Positions 40,978 to 51,454 of a DNA stretch of 64,000 nt are shown piece by piece; positions within the stretch are counted from its first letter, which is position 1, and every line of letters begins with the position of its first letter. The notes below the pieces were generated by a model. The model had not been told where the DNA came from. It saw only the letters and a list, made by a program, of their open reading frames with translations, and did not search any database. Made by a program: the position numbers and the translations under genes. The stretch covers positions 2,976,001 through 3,040,000 of the forward strand of contig NZ_JAGS01000001.1 of the NCBI RefSeq assembly GCF_000526775.1. Direction: 5' to 3'. Origin of the DNA: Ruminococcus albus AD2013. Its GTDB lineage: Bacteria; Bacillota; Clostridia; Oscillospirales; Ruminococcaceae.

Positions 40978-43914
40978 GTGAAAAACACAATGTTTAGGCG
41001 TGTTGTTTGCTCTGCTTTGGCGCTATCTCTGAGTGTCAGCTGCTTTGTTCCGACGGCTTTTGCAGAAACAGACAACTCTCTAGGCACCGCCGATGAAAGC
41101 TCGGAGGCTTTGACAGGCACAGACAGTATCCGTCAGAACTCTTACAGCAAGTATCTGAAAAAATATGAGGATACCGCGAGACCTACGATCGATGAGATCG
41201 TTATAAAGGGTTCGGATTATTTGCCTGACTCGGTGAGTGCAGATCTTTCCAAGGGCGCCGAAACGAGCTTTGAGGGCGTGGATGATGTATTTATCTGGTC
41301 TAATCAGCAGGGTTCGGTATCCTATGAGGTGGAGATACCTCAGGATGGCAGATACAATCTGAAAATGTCATACTACGCTCTTCCGGGAACGACAAATGAT
41401 ATCGAATTCTCTCTGCTTATCGATGGCGAGAGCCCTTACGGTACGGCTCAGCGTATAACACTCGATAAAGTGTGGGTGAATGACGGTGATATCGGTGAGG
41501 ACGCTAAGGGCAATGATATGCGTCCCGGACAGATAGAATATCCCACATGGCAGATGGATAAGCCTCTGGCAGATGTTGACGGTCTGTACAACGAGCCTTT
41601 GCAGTTCTATATGACAGCAGGCAAGCACGTGCTTACCCTTGATTCGGACAAAGCACAGTTCGTGATAGGCGATATAAAGGTATACAATTATGAAGAACCC
41701 AAGGCGTACAGCGCTCCTTCAGCTTCAGAGATAGGCCAGTCTTCGGGACAGAAGATAGTGCTGGAGGGCGAAACTGCCAGCTTCAAGTCTTCAAGAACAC
41801 TGTATCCTACTTCGGATAAGACATCTTATATGACTTCAAGCACCAAGGATTACAGCCCCACCAAGACAAGGTACAACACCATCGGCGGCGGCGGAAACTG
41901 GAACCAATCAACACAGGCTGTCACCTGGGAAGTCAATGTTTCTCAGGCAGGATACTATAAAATAGGTATATTCAGCAGACAGGATCAGATGAGAGGTATG
42001 TACTCCAACAGAAGGCTGTACATAAACGGCGTGGTTCCCAACAAGGAATCGGAGCAGGTGAAGTTCTTCTACGATACCGACTGGAATGTTGTTTCACCTT
42101 CGTGCGACGGCGACCCCATGTACTACTTCTTTGAAGCCGGTGCAAACACCATCACCCTGGAAGCTGTTCCAGGTGAGATAGGCGAGATAATGGGCGAGCT
42201 TGATGATGTCGTTTTCGATATCAACAGCTATTATCGCCAGATAAGACAGATCACAGGTCCTTCTCCTGATGAGTACAACAACTACATGATAGATGTTGCT
42301 ATACCGACTATCATCGATGATTTCAAAAATAATGCCGCACTCCTCAGAGAGGAGAAGGAAAAGATCGAGAAGCTTTCGGGTTCGGGCGGAACAGAAGCCG
42401 AAACTCTTGAAAAAATGGCGATAATACTTGACAAATGTGTGAAGAAGCCTGATATAATCCCCGAGATGATGGGACAGATCAAGGATAACGTAACTGCAGT
42501 ATCGACCTTTATCAATACTTACAGAATGCAGCCCCTTGAAGTTGATAAGATAGAGCTTTGCTCGGATAATGTGGATTTCTCCGACTGTGAGCAGACATTC
42601 TTCGGAACTGTCGGACATGGTTTCCAGTCCTTTATAGGCTCTTTCTTTGAGGATTACAACTCTCTTTCAAACGATGAAGATTCCTCTGCACAGGAGTGCT
42701 GGGTAACTCTCGGCCGTGATAATGCGGTAGTTATCAAGGAACTCATCGACAGTGACTACAATGCCAATTCTGATAACAAGATAAACCTCAAGCTGGTACA
42801 GGGCGGTATTACTGAGGCTACGTTCTCGGGCAAGGGTCCTGATATGGCACTCTTCCTGGGCGGTGACTACCCCATTCAGCTGGCGGTAAGAGATACGCTA
42901 GTTGATCTGACAGAGTTCAGTGACTATGAAGAAGTCACGAAGCGGTTCGCACCTGATATCATGACACTGTACACCTATGACGGCGGCGTTTACGGCCTGC
43001 CTTGTACACAGAATTTCCCGATGCTGTTCTACAGATCGGATATTCTGGAACAGTACGATATCGACCCCGATACCGATCTGGCGACATGGGACAGCATAAT
43101 CAACTGCCTGCCCACTCTCCAGAGAAACTACCTTGAAGTAGGTCTGAGACTTCCCGCTACTGCTACTGCGGGTGTTACGATGGTCTCCGCCGTTACAGAA
43201 AACGGAAGCACCTTCGCTATGATGCTGCTGCAGCAGGGTCTGAACTACTACAATGAAGATCAGACCAAGACCACATTCAGTGAGCAGCCTGCTATCGAAG
43301 CTTTTGATACCTGGACAAAGTTCTATACCACATACAGCTTCCAGCAGCAGTACGATGCGTTCACAAGATTCAGACAGGGCGATATGCCTGTTCTGGTAAA
43401 TGACTATTCGTTCTATAATCAGCTGACAGCTGCCGCTCCCGAAATCAAGGGCTGCTGGAGCTTCAGAGCAGTACCCGGAACCAAGGACGAAAACGGCAAT
43501 ATAAACCATACTGCCAACTCTGAGAGCACCGGCTGCGTTATCTTCAACAAGGCTCCCGACAAGGATGCTGCATGGGACTTCATCAAGTGGTTCACAAGCA
43601 CAGAGACTCAGACCAAGTATGGCAACAACATCGAATCCGTACTCGGACCTATGGGACGTTACTCCACTGCTAACCAGGAAGCACTGAGAGGTCTTTCATG
43701 GACCACCAAGGAAGCAGATCTGCTTCTCGATCAGATGAACACTCAGGTCGAGATACCGATAATCCCCGCTTCCTACGGCGTTACAAGAAACGTTATGAAC
43801 GCTTTCAGAAAAGTTGTTAACGAAAACGAAAATGCAAGAGATACCCTGTTCTGGTACAACAAGGATATCAATGACGAGATCACACGTAAGCGTGCAGATC
43901 TCGGATTAGACTAA
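40978..43914 (+). CDS. Very large extracellular solute-binding protein of a sugar-type ABC importer
   Basis: About 978 residues, against roughly 400-450 for a normal binding protein. A signal peptide (MKNTMFRRVVCSALALSL, ending near FAET) is followed by two beta-sandwich, CBM35-like regions (about 115-240 and 260-415) and a helical linker (about 430-550). A family 1 solute-binding fold follows (about 570-960) with FSGKGPDMALFLGGDYPIQL, YGLPCTQNFPMLFYRSDIL and CVIFNKAPDKDAAWDFIKWF. No lipobox Cys is obvious. The start is GTG at 40978, 8 bases after AAAGGGTGG; a longer frame from 40924 would spoil the signal peptide. Confidence 0.88.
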   Translation: MKNTMFRRVVCSALALSLSVSCFVPTAFAETDNSLGTADESSEALTGTDSIRQNSYSKYLKKYEDTARPTIDEIVIKGSDYLPDSVSADLSKGAETSFEGVDDVFIWSNQQGSVSYEVEIPQDGRYNLKMSYYALPGTTNDIEFSLLIDGESPYGTAQRITLDKVWVNDGDIGEDAKGNDMRPGQIEYPTWQMDKPLADVDGLYNEPLQFYMTAGKHVLTLDSDKAQFVIGDIKVYNYEEPKAYSAPSASEIGQSSGQKIVLEGETASFKSSRTLYPTSDKTSYMTSSTKDYSPTKTRYNTIGGGGNWNQSTQAVTWEVNVSQAGYYKIGIFSRQDQMRGMYSNRRLYINGVVPNKESEQVKFFYDTDWNVVSPSCDGDPMYYFFEAGANTITLEAVPGEIGEIMGELDDVVFDINSYYRQIRQITGPSPDEYNNYMIDVAIPTIIDDFKNNAALLREEKEKIEKLSGSGGTEAETLEKMAIILDKCVKKPDIIPEMMGQIKDNVTAVSTFINTYRMQPLEVDKIELCSDNVDFSDCEQTFFGTVGHGFQSFIGSFFEDYNSLSNDEDSSAQECWVTLGRDNAVVIKELIDSDYNANSDNKINLKLVQGGITEATFSGKGPDMALFLGGDYPIQLAVRDTLVDLTEFSDYEEVTKRFAPDIMTLYTYDGGVYGLPCTQNFPMLFYRSDILEQYDIDPDTDLATWDSIINCLPTLQRNYLEVGLRLPATATAGVTMVSAVTENGSTFAMMLLQQGLNYYNEDQTKTTFSEQPAIEAFDTWTKFYTTYSFQQQYDAFTRFRQGDMPVLVNDYSFYNQLTAAAPEIKGCWSFRAVPGTKDENGNINHTANSESTGCVIFNKAPDKDAAWDFIKWFTSTETQTKYGNNIESVLGPMGRYSTANQEALRGLSWTTKEADLLLDQMNTQVEIPIIPASYGVTRNVMNAFRKVVNENENARDTLFWYNKDINDEITRKRADLGLD

Positions 43915-43934
43915 GGAAAGGAGAGTGCTGTGTT

Positions 43935-44870
43935 ATGGCAAGAAATACTGACGGCCCTATTAAAAAACAGGGCAAATGGGCTTATACCTGGCACATGGTA
44001 AAAGTCAACAAAGGCTGCTATATCATGCTCATCCCTTTCATGATATTCTTTATCACCTTTACGGTAGTACCTGTTATAATGTCACTGCCTATGGGCTTTA
44101 CAAACTTCAATATGATACAGATGCCCAAATGGGTAGGCCTTTCAAACTTCTATACACTGTTCGTAAATGACGACGTGTTCCTTATTGCAATAAGAAATAC
44201 TCTGATATTCGCAATATTCACAGGACCTTTCTCCTATGTTCTCAGCTTCCTTATAGCGTGGCTGATAAACGAGATGAATCCGTTCCTGAAAACATTCTTT
44301 ACATTCGTATTCTATGCACCTTCCATGACAACATCGGTGTATGTTACATGGCAGCTGATACTTTCGGGTGACTCCTACGGCTACCTGAACGCTGTACTGA
44401 TGGATCTTGGCATATTGAAATCCCCTGCACAGTGGATAACCGATACCAAGTACATACTTACAGTCGTTATCATCGTTCAGCTGTGGATGTCCATGGGTGC
44501 AGGCTTCCTTGCGATACGTGCAGGCTTCCAGAACATAGATAAGTCCATGTACGAGGCTGGCGCTATCGAGGGCATCAAGAACAGATGGCAGGAGCTTTTC
44601 AAGATCACTATCCCCTCTATGGGACCTCAGCTCCTGTTCGCAGCTGTTATGCAGATATCCACTTCGTTCACAGTTGGTATGGTAGGTCAGAATCTGGTAG
44701 GTCTGCCTTCCACCGACTACGCTGCACATACCATAATGAACCACGCTACCGACTACGGCTGGGTACGTTATGAGATGGGCTATTCGTCAGCGATATGTTT
44801 CGTGCTCTTCGCGGCGATGCTTCTTGCCAATAAGGGTGTCAACTGGATACTCGGCAAGTATCTTGACTAA
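43935..44870 (+). CDS. Sugar-type ABC permease, MalF-like (pair 1)
   Basis: A 311-residue inner-membrane permease with six helices and the EAA loop YEAGAIEGIKNRWQELFKIT, which contacts the ATPase. Placed 20 bases after the binding-protein gene with AAAGGAGAG upstream. It forms a heterodimer with the next gene product. Confidence 0.92.
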   Translation: MARNTDGPIKKQGKWAYTWHMVKVNKGCYIMLIPFMIFFITFTVVPVIMSLPMGFTNFNMIQMPKWVGLSNFYTLFVNDDVFLIAIRNTLIFAIFTGPFSYVLSFLIAWLINEMNPFLKTFFTFVFYAPSMTTSVYVTWQLILSGDSYGYLNAVLMDLGILKSPAQWITDTKYILTVVIIVQLWMSMGAGFLAIRAGFQNIDKSMYEAGAIEGIKNRWQELFKITIPSMGPQLLFAAVMQISTSFTVGMVGQNLVGLPSTDYAAHTIMNHATDYGWVRYEMGYSSAICFVLFAAMLLANKGVNWILGKYLD

Positions 44871-44888
44871 AAGGGGGGAATATTCCAA

Positions 44889-45791
44889 ATGGCTGGAAGA
44901 AAGAAAAAGAAGCAGTCTATCGAGACGCTCAAAGTTTCAGATAAGAAAAAGTCTATCAACGGCTCAAGAGCGGGCGATGTCTGCATATTCATATTTTTGG
45001 TGCTTCTGGGTGCATTCATGGTATTCCCGCTGTACTACTCGGTGATACAGTCGTTAAAGCCCGTTGAGGAACTGTTCGTGTTCCCGCCGAAGCTTTACGT
45101 CATAAATCCCACGGGAAGGAACTTCTCGGATATGTTCAGAGTTGCGGCTAACTCATGGCAGGTGCCGCTTTCCAGATATATCTTCAACAGCTTCTTCATA
45201 ACCATCGTTATCTGCGGTGCGAACCTGTTTGTTTGCTGCTGTGCGGCATTCGTGCTTTCAAAGTGCCGTTTTCCCGGTGATAAGTTCATCAACCAGGTCA
45301 TCGTACTTGCACTGCTGTTTGCTTCAAACGCAACATGGATCATGCAGTTCATGGTAATGTCTAAGTTGGGAATTATCGATAGCTATTTGGCACTGATACT
45401 CCCAAGTATCTCCACATCCATCGGTCTGTACCTGATGAGACAGTCAATGTCCACGATACACGATGCGATGGTCGAAGCTGCAAAGGTGGACGGCGCAAGT
45501 CTGTTCAGGATATGCTGGCAGATCGTCGTTCCCAACTCAAAGCCCGCACTGATGACCCTGATAATTTTCGCATTCCAGGGCGCATGGAATATGCAGGGCG
45601 GCGCTCTGATATATTCGGAAGAACTCAAAACACTACCTACTGTTGTACAGCAGATCTCCGCAGCAGGTCTTGCCCGTCAGGGCGTTACCTTCGCTTCGAG
45701 CGTTGTACTTCTCATTCCTCCGCTGGCGGTATTCCTGGTTGCACAGGGCAACGTAATGGAGACCATGGCGAATTCCGGTATGAAGGATTAA
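44889..45791 (+). CDS. Sugar-type ABC permease, MalG-like (pair 1)
   Basis: A 300-residue permease with six helices and the EAA loop VEAAKVDGASLFRICWQIVV. The N-terminus is Lys-rich (MAGRKKKKQSIE). The ATG follows AGGGGGG. It is the partner of the preceding permease. Confidence 0.92.
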   Translation: MAGRKKKKQSIETLKVSDKKKSINGSRAGDVCIFIFLVLLGAFMVFPLYYSVIQSLKPVEELFVFPPKLYVINPTGRNFSDMFRVAANSWQVPLSRYIFNSFFITIVICGANLFVCCCAAFVLSKCRFPGDKFINQVIVLALLFASNATWIMQFMVMSKLGIIDSYLALILPSISTSIGLYLMRQSMSTIHDAMVEAAKVDGASLFRICWQIVVPNSKPALMTLIIFAFQGAWNMQGGALIYSEELKTLPTVVQQISAAGLARQGVTFASSVVLLIPPLAVFLVAQGNVMETMANSGMKD

Positions 45792-45836
45792 CAGGTATCC
45801 GACATGAGAACTAGAAAAGGAAAAAGGTGATAAGTA

Positions 45837-47438
45837 GTGTTGAGAATAAAAAATTCTTTTAAAAAGATTCTCTGCGCAGGACTGGCTGCCGTCGCTGCAA
45901 TGTCGATGACGCTGAATGCCTACGCTGCAGAACCCTACAAGTCCTATATATACGATTTCTGGGGCGACCCGATACCTTCGCAGAATGCTTACCGTATCGA
46001 TAAGACCGTTACCGGATTTGATATGGGACTAGACAGGCTTTCGGATCCCGCAGATCCGCTGTTCATCGGTGAAAAGGCTTCCGCAAGGCTTGCAAATTCA
46101 AAGGATATGTTCTTTGATCCCGAGCTGAAACAGTTCTGGGTGGCAGATACAGATAATAACCGTATCCTCAGACTTGATGAAAAGCTGAAGCTGGTAGGCG
46201 CTTATACAGGCGCTTCCGACGGCAAAAATTTCAAAGCTCCCTCGGGAGTATATGTAAAGAGAAGCGTATTGGACGGCAAGCTTTACATATACATTGCAGA
46301 CTATGAAAATTCAAGAATTGTCAAGGCTTCGGTAGAATCCAATACAGAACTCGAACTTGTGAAGGAATATACAAGACCCGAGACCGATCTTTATACCGTT
46401 GAGACTTTCAACCCCTCAAAGGTAGTAGCAGATAAGGCTGAAAACGTATATGCGGTTTGTACCTCTGTTAACCAGGGTGCGGTCCAGTTCACAAAGTCAG
46501 GCAAGTTCCAGGGATACTTCGGTGCCAACAGAGTTGAGGTAACGGCTGCCGTTATCGCACAGAAGCTCTGGAGAAAGTTTGCTTCAAACGAGCAGATATC
46601 CGGTATGACAAGAAATGTACCTGTTGAGTATGCTAACTTCGATATTGATGACGGCGGTTTCATATACACCGTTACCGAAGCTGCTAACGCTACTACGGAC
46701 GCTGTAAAGAAGCTGAACCCCGCAGGCTACAATATCTGGAACAACTCTACCGGTGATACCTACATCTTCGGTGATATGGCTTCGGAGTACGATGCTACTG
46801 CGAACCAGACTTATTCCACCAGACTTACGGATATATGCATATCCGACAACGGTCTGATAAATGTACTGGACTTCTCCACAGGACGTGTGTTCCAGTACGA
46901 CAGAAATGCTGAACTTCTTTGTATCTTCGGTACAAAGAACTCTACCAACGATCAGCGCGGAAGCTTCTCGAATCCCAACGCGGTAGAAGCTTACAACAAT
47001 AACATCTATGTACTTGACGGCTCAAAGAACGATATAACCATCTACTCCGAGACCACATTCGGATCTCTGATGCATGAGGCGATCGAACTTTACGATCAGG
47101 GCAGATATTCCGAGGCAAAGCCTATCTGGGAGAACGTTCTCGCAAGAGACGGTGGCTATCCTATGGCATATATGGGTCTCGGCAAGGCAGCACTGAACGA
47201 GGGAGAGTACCAGAAGGCTCTGGATTATTTTGAGACAGCTTATGCTCAGAAATCTTATGACAGAGCATTCAAGTACGCAAGAAACGAGTTCATTGAGGAA
47301 AACTTCAATATTATCGTTACAGTTTTAGTTGTGCTGATAGTATGGCTGATAGTACTTTCCAAGCTGCACAAGAGAAAGATCTATATCGTCAAGGGCAAGC
47401 TCGGAAAATTATTCAAAAAACAAAAGGAGGGAAGATAA
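45837..47438 (+). CDS. NHL-repeat beta-propeller protein with TPR and C-terminal membrane anchor
   Basis: About 533 residues. A signal peptide (ending near NAYAAEP) is followed by an NHL/six-bladed propeller (about 75-415, for example FWVADTDNNRILRLDEKLK), TPR units (about 430-485, MAYMGLGKAALNEGEYQKAL), a membrane helix (about 495-517) and a basic tail. The domain faces outward, anchored by its C-terminus. It lies inside the transporter operon, so it may scaffold or sense cargo there (inference). The start is GTG at 45837, six bases after AAGGTGA. Confidence 0.87.
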   Translation: MLRIKNSFKKILCAGLAAVAAMSMTLNAYAAEPYKSYIYDFWGDPIPSQNAYRIDKTVTGFDMGLDRLSDPADPLFIGEKASARLANSKDMFFDPELKQFWVADTDNNRILRLDEKLKLVGAYTGASDGKNFKAPSGVYVKRSVLDGKLYIYIADYENSRIVKASVESNTELELVKEYTRPETDLYTVETFNPSKVVADKAENVYAVCTSVNQGAVQFTKSGKFQGYFGANRVEVTAAVIAQKLWRKFASNEQISGMTRNVPVEYANFDIDDGGFIYTVTEAANATTDAVKKLNPAGYNIWNNSTGDTYIFGDMASEYDATANQTYSTRLTDICISDNGLINVLDFSTGRVFQYDRNAELLCIFGTKNSTNDQRGSFSNPNAVEAYNNNIYVLDGSKNDITIYSETTFGSLMHEAIELYDQGRYSEAKPIWENVLARDGGYPMAYMGLGKAALNEGEYQKALDYFETAYAQKSYDRAFKYARNEFIEENFNIIVTVLVVLIVWLIVLSKLHKRKIYIVKGKLGKLFKKQKEGR

Positions 47439-47441
47439 GTC

Positions 47442-48071
47442 ATGTATGAATTTACACCCATGGGCTGGTTAAAGCACTGTATCTTCCACCCTGTTGAAGG
47501 CTTTGAGGATCTCAGATGGAAGAAGCAGGGATCTATAAGGATATCCGCTGTGATAGTATTCTTCCTTTTCGTTGCAATGGTGGCCGACAGACAGCTGACA
47601 GGCTTCCAGTTCAACGGCAACTACGTAAAGATCTTCAATGTCGTTCCGCTGATAGTTCAGTCGGTGGTATACTACATTACATGGTGCATCGGCAACTGGT
47701 CGATATGCACACTGCTGGAGGGCGAGGGTACTTTCAGAAAGATCTGTATCTACTCCGCTTACTCTTTGGTACCTTATATAGTATGCACACTTATACGAGT
47801 ACTTCTCTCAAACTTCCTGGTACAGGAAGAGGCCATCTGGATCGCGGCGCTGTACTATCTGGGATTAGGCTGGTCAATAGTGCTTATGATACAGGCAATG
47901 AGAGCCTGCCATCAGTATTCCTTCGGCAAGACCCTCATTTCCATGCTGCTGACAGTAGCAGCTATGCTGCTGATACTGTTCCTGGCAATACTTCTGCTCT
48001 CTCTGTTCCAGCAGGTTTACGTATTCATCTATCAGATCTACACTGAGATCGCGTATAGGATCCGAGGCTAA
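47442..48071 (+). CDS. YIP1-family multi-pass membrane protein
   Basis: A 209-residue protein with about five membrane helices and the family-like start GWLKHCIFHPVEGFEDLRWK. Typical Yip1 blocks (SICTLLEGEGTFRKICIYSA, YSLVPYIVCTLIR) are visible. It follows the NHL/TPR gene by 3 bases, with GGAGGG upstream of the ATG. The role in bacteria is unknown, but it recurs in this transporter context. Confidence 0.85.
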   Translation: MYEFTPMGWLKHCIFHPVEGFEDLRWKKQGSIRISAVIVFFLFVAMVADRQLTGFQFNGNYVKIFNVVPLIVQSVVYYITWCIGNWSICTLLEGEGTFRKICIYSAYSLVPYIVCTLIRVLLSNFLVQEEAIWIAALYYLGLGWSIVLMIQAMRACHQYSFGKTLISMLLTVAAMLLILFLAILLLSLFQQVYVFIYQIYTEIAYRIRG

Positions 48072-48091
48072 TTAGAAACGGTGGTGTTAAA

Positions 48092-50479
48092 ATGCATAAT
48101 AAAAGTTATAAAAAAGCGATAGTCTTTGGTTTGTGCCTTACTATGCTGATGCCTCTGGGTTCTATGGCCGTTACTTCGGCTGATGCTGAAGAGGATACCG
48201 CCGCGGTGGAGGAAACTGCGGAGGTGGAAGATACTGTAGCGGCTGATGAGGATACTTCGGGAGCAGAGGATGCTCTCCCCGAAAAGATCTCCGATGAGCA
48301 GGCTGCATCTATGGCTCAAAAGCTCTGTGAGAATGACAATCTAATTCTCTACGGTGACGAAAAGAACGAAAGACTCGGTCTTTATGTAAAGAGCAGCGGC
48401 GCTTACTGGTGGACATCTCCTATAAACGTATTTTCCGAGGATCAGGTAGTTGATGTTGAAAAGGGCAACATGATGAAGAAAGCGCTGAGAAAGCAGATCG
48501 CATCAAGCTGCGCTATCAAGGTCGGTGACCTGAGACAGGAAAAGAGGACAGAGTCAGCTGCACCTATCTACTCAAATAAGGCAAAGTCCAAGTGGACTAC
48601 CAATGACAAGGGCGCTGTTATCGAATACAAATTCAACTCCGAGGGCGTTACGCTGAAAGTTCATTACGAGCTTTGCGAGGACAGTCTGTATGTTTATGTT
48701 AATTCTTCTGAGGTAGAAGAAGCGAACACTTCTCAGGTGGACGGCAAGATACTTACCAAGCTCCAGCTTTGTCCTTACTTCGCAGCAGCTCCTGCTGTGG
48801 ACTATAACGGCAATCCTACGGAAGGCTATATGATAATTCCCGACGGCAGCGGTGCTGTTATCAACTACAATAACGGCAAGGGAACGTATCCCGATTATAT
48901 TCAGCAGGTATACGGCAGAGACTACACCATGGTTCCTCTGCAGGCACCGAGAGTTACCGAACAGGCTTATCTGCCCGTGCTTTCCACGGTAAACGGCAGC
49001 AACGGCATTGTTGCGGTGGCTACCGACGGTGATGCAAATGTATACGCAAGGGCTCAGGTAAGCGGTCAGAACAAGCAGGTATACAACAGCTGCTACTTCG
49101 AGTTTGAAACACGTTCTTCCGATGCGTTCTTTATGAGCGGCGACAGCGCCAACAAGCTGAACGTATTTGAAAAGGGAGATATCAAGACCGAGCGTTTCGG
49201 CATACACTACTATCCCGTTACAAGCAAGGACGGCGGTACTGTAAACTATGCTGACTGCGCTGAGGTTTACAGAAACTATCTTATAGATGAGAAGGGTCTG
49301 AAAAGGCAGTCTTCTCTCGGCAACAAGCTTTATATGGACCTCTACGGCGGCGTGCTGAAGAGAACTTCCATACTGGGTCTGCCTTTCAATCTCAAAACTG
49401 AGATAACAGGCTTCGACCAGGCGGGCGAGATAGTTAAAGAGCTTAAAGGCAAGGGTGTCAACAGTTTCAATGTAAACTACAACGACTGGACAAATGCCGC
49501 TATAAAGGATAATATCTCCACTAAGGCAAAGCCCTCGGGCACACTTGGCGGAAAAAGTGATTTCACTGAATTTATCAACACTGACAATGTTCAGGTGTAC
49601 CCGTCCATGAACAACTTTACAATGGACAGATCTTCCGGTGGTTACTGGACGCTGACAAGCACTGCTATAAGAATATCCAACGCTTATTCAAGACAGACCT
49701 CTTACAGCCTGTCGTTCGGCGTTGCACAGAAAGGCGTTGCTCCTGCACTGCTTTCACCAAGCAAGTATTCAAAGACCTTTGAAGAGATGCTTGGCAGTTA
49801 TCAGAAGGAAGGTATCGACAGGATCGGCTTTGGCTATCTGTCTTCCAGACTGGTGGGAGATTACACCAGAAAGGACACATATTGCAGAGATAAGACCATG
49901 AATGTACTTGTTGATGAATACAAGAAAGCAAACAGTAATATAGGCGCTATCCTGGCTGATGAGGCTAACGCTTATATCCTGCCCTATGTTTCCACTGTAT
50001 CCGGTGTGCCTGTTTCGTCCAGCGGATATGATATCACAGACTTTGATATCCCGTTCTATCAGATGGTCATCCACGGTTATGTGCCTTACGCTTCAAGCGC
50101 TATCAACAAGAGCTCCAACACAGATGAGACCTTTATGCTGGCTCTCGCTTCGGGCTCTCAGATACACTATGATTTCACCTATGCTGACAGCGATGTGCTC
50201 CAGGATACCGAGTACAATGACCTGTACTATACTAATTACAGGGGCTGGACAGAAGCGGCAGCAAGACAGTACAAGGCTGCAAAGAACATTGTCGGCGGTG
50301 TTTCTGACTACACTATCAGCAAGTACGAGATAAGCGGCGACGGAAATGTTCTCACGACCACCTATTCAAAGGAAGGTCAGGGTGATGTTGTGGTAAAGAT
50401 CGACAAGAAGAACGCTACCGCGACTGTTGACGGTCAGAACGTCAATATAGAAAACTGTATCGAAGGAGGTTTGAAATAA
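48092..50479 (+). CDS. DUF5696 extracellular protein
   Basis: A 795-residue protein with a signal peptide (cleavage near TSADA), an acidic Glu/Asp/Ala linker (about 30-65) and a long domain containing YMIIPDGSGAVINYNNGKGT, FGIHYYPVTSKDG and FNVNYNDWTNAAIKDN. This matches my recollection of DUF5696 proteins found beside sugar ABC genes. It has glycoside-hydrolase-like size and aromatic content, but I cannot name catalytic residues. Its stop overlaps the next permease start (TAATG). Confidence 0.82.
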   Translation: MHNKSYKKAIVFGLCLTMLMPLGSMAVTSADAEEDTAAVEETAEVEDTVAADEDTSGAEDALPEKISDEQAASMAQKLCENDNLILYGDEKNERLGLYVKSSGAYWWTSPINVFSEDQVVDVEKGNMMKKALRKQIASSCAIKVGDLRQEKRTESAAPIYSNKAKSKWTTNDKGAVIEYKFNSEGVTLKVHYELCEDSLYVYVNSSEVEEANTSQVDGKILTKLQLCPYFAAAPAVDYNGNPTEGYMIIPDGSGAVINYNNGKGTYPDYIQQVYGRDYTMVPLQAPRVTEQAYLPVLSTVNGSNGIVAVATDGDANVYARAQVSGQNKQVYNSCYFEFETRSSDAFFMSGDSANKLNVFEKGDIKTERFGIHYYPVTSKDGGTVNYADCAEVYRNYLIDEKGLKRQSSLGNKLYMDLYGGVLKRTSILGLPFNLKTEITGFDQAGEIVKELKGKGVNSFNVNYNDWTNAAIKDNISTKAKPSGTLGGKSDFTEFINTDNVQVYPSMNNFTMDRSSGGYWTLTSTAIRISNAYSRQTSYSLSFGVAQKGVAPALLSPSKYSKTFEEMLGSYQKEGIDRIGFGYLSSRLVGDYTRKDTYCRDKTMNVLVDEYKKANSNIGAILADEANAYILPYVSTVSGVPVSSSGYDITDFDIPFYQMVIHGYVPYASSAINKSSNTDETFMLALASGSQIHYDFTYADSDVLQDTEYNDLYYTNYRGWTEAAARQYKAAKNIVGGVSDYTISKYEISGDGNVLTTTYSKEGQGDVVVKIDKKNATATVDGQNVNIENCIEGGLK

Positions 50480-51441
50480 TGAGCAAAGAAAACAATAAAG
50501 CAGTTCAGACTTCCGAAAATACAGCTCCCGAAAAGCAGAAAAAGCACGTACTTTCGTATGAAAAGAGAAAGGGACTTTACGGCTACGGCTTCATAGGTCT
50601 CTGGGCGCTGGGCACGATATATTTCTTTATCGCACCTCTCGTCATGTCGCTTATCTACTCCTTCAACGAAACGAAGGTAGAAGTCGGCGGCATGGAGATG
50701 AAGTGGATAGGCATGAAGAACTATGTCAATGCTTTCCGTAAGGATCAGGATTATACTCTCGCGCTGGTGGATATGCTGAAGAATACGGCGCTCAGAACAC
50801 CTCTGATCATTATTTTCTCGATATTCATCGCACTGGTGCTGAACCAGAAGTTCAAGGGAAGAACATTTGCAAGAGCAGTATTCTTCCTGCCTGTTATCAT
50901 AGCTACGGGTCCTGTTATGGATATCATCAACGGCAACATGAGCACAGGCGGCTATTCTGGCGGTTCCGAGCAGTTCAGCACGATGTTTGAAGCTAACCTT
51001 GTAGATCAGCTCCTGAACTTCCTGGGTATCTACAATATAAGCGACAGACTTTCAAATATCATAAATTCGCTGACAACAGATATCTTCAATCTGGTTTGGA
51101 ACTCGGGTATACAGATACTTCTGATACTCGCGGCACTTCAGGGCATCTCGCCTGCTTCCAAGGAAGCGGCTCAGATGGAGGGTGCTACTTCGTGGGAATT
51201 CTTCTGGAAGATAACTCTTCCCACGATAAGCCCTATGATACTCGCAAGTGTTGTTTATACAGTAGTTGACTCCTTCGTTGACCCCGGCAATAAGGTAATG
51301 ACCATAGTTCTTAACAAGTCTACCAACTGGCAGCACGGATATTCAGCTGCGATGGCGTGGGCATACTTCGCAATAATAGGTGTTTGTCTGGCTATCATAG
51401 TTGCTATCCTTAACAAGGTCATCTACTACGAAGTTGAGTAA
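50479..51441 (+). CDS. Sugar-type ABC permease, MalF-like (pair 2)
   Basis: A 320-residue permease with six helices and the EAA loop KEAAQMEGATSWEFFWKITL. It starts inside the stop of the DUF5696 gene. A second, distinct heterodimer follows from this and the next gene, although only one binding protein is encoded in the cluster. Confidence 0.92.
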   Translation: MSKENNKAVQTSENTAPEKQKKHVLSYEKRKGLYGYGFIGLWALGTIYFFIAPLVMSLIYSFNETKVEVGGMEMKWIGMKNYVNAFRKDQDYTLALVDMLKNTALRTPLIIIFSIFIALVLNQKFKGRTFARAVFFLPVIIATGPVMDIINGNMSTGGYSGGSEQFSTMFEANLVDQLLNFLGIYNISDRLSNIINSLTTDIFNLVWNSGIQILLILAALQGISPASKEAAQMEGATSWEFFWKITLPTISPMILASVVYTVVDSFVDPGNKVMTIVLNKSTNWQHGYSAAMAWAYFAIIGVCLAIIVAILNKVIYYEVE

Positions 51442-51454
51442 AGGGGGGATAGAA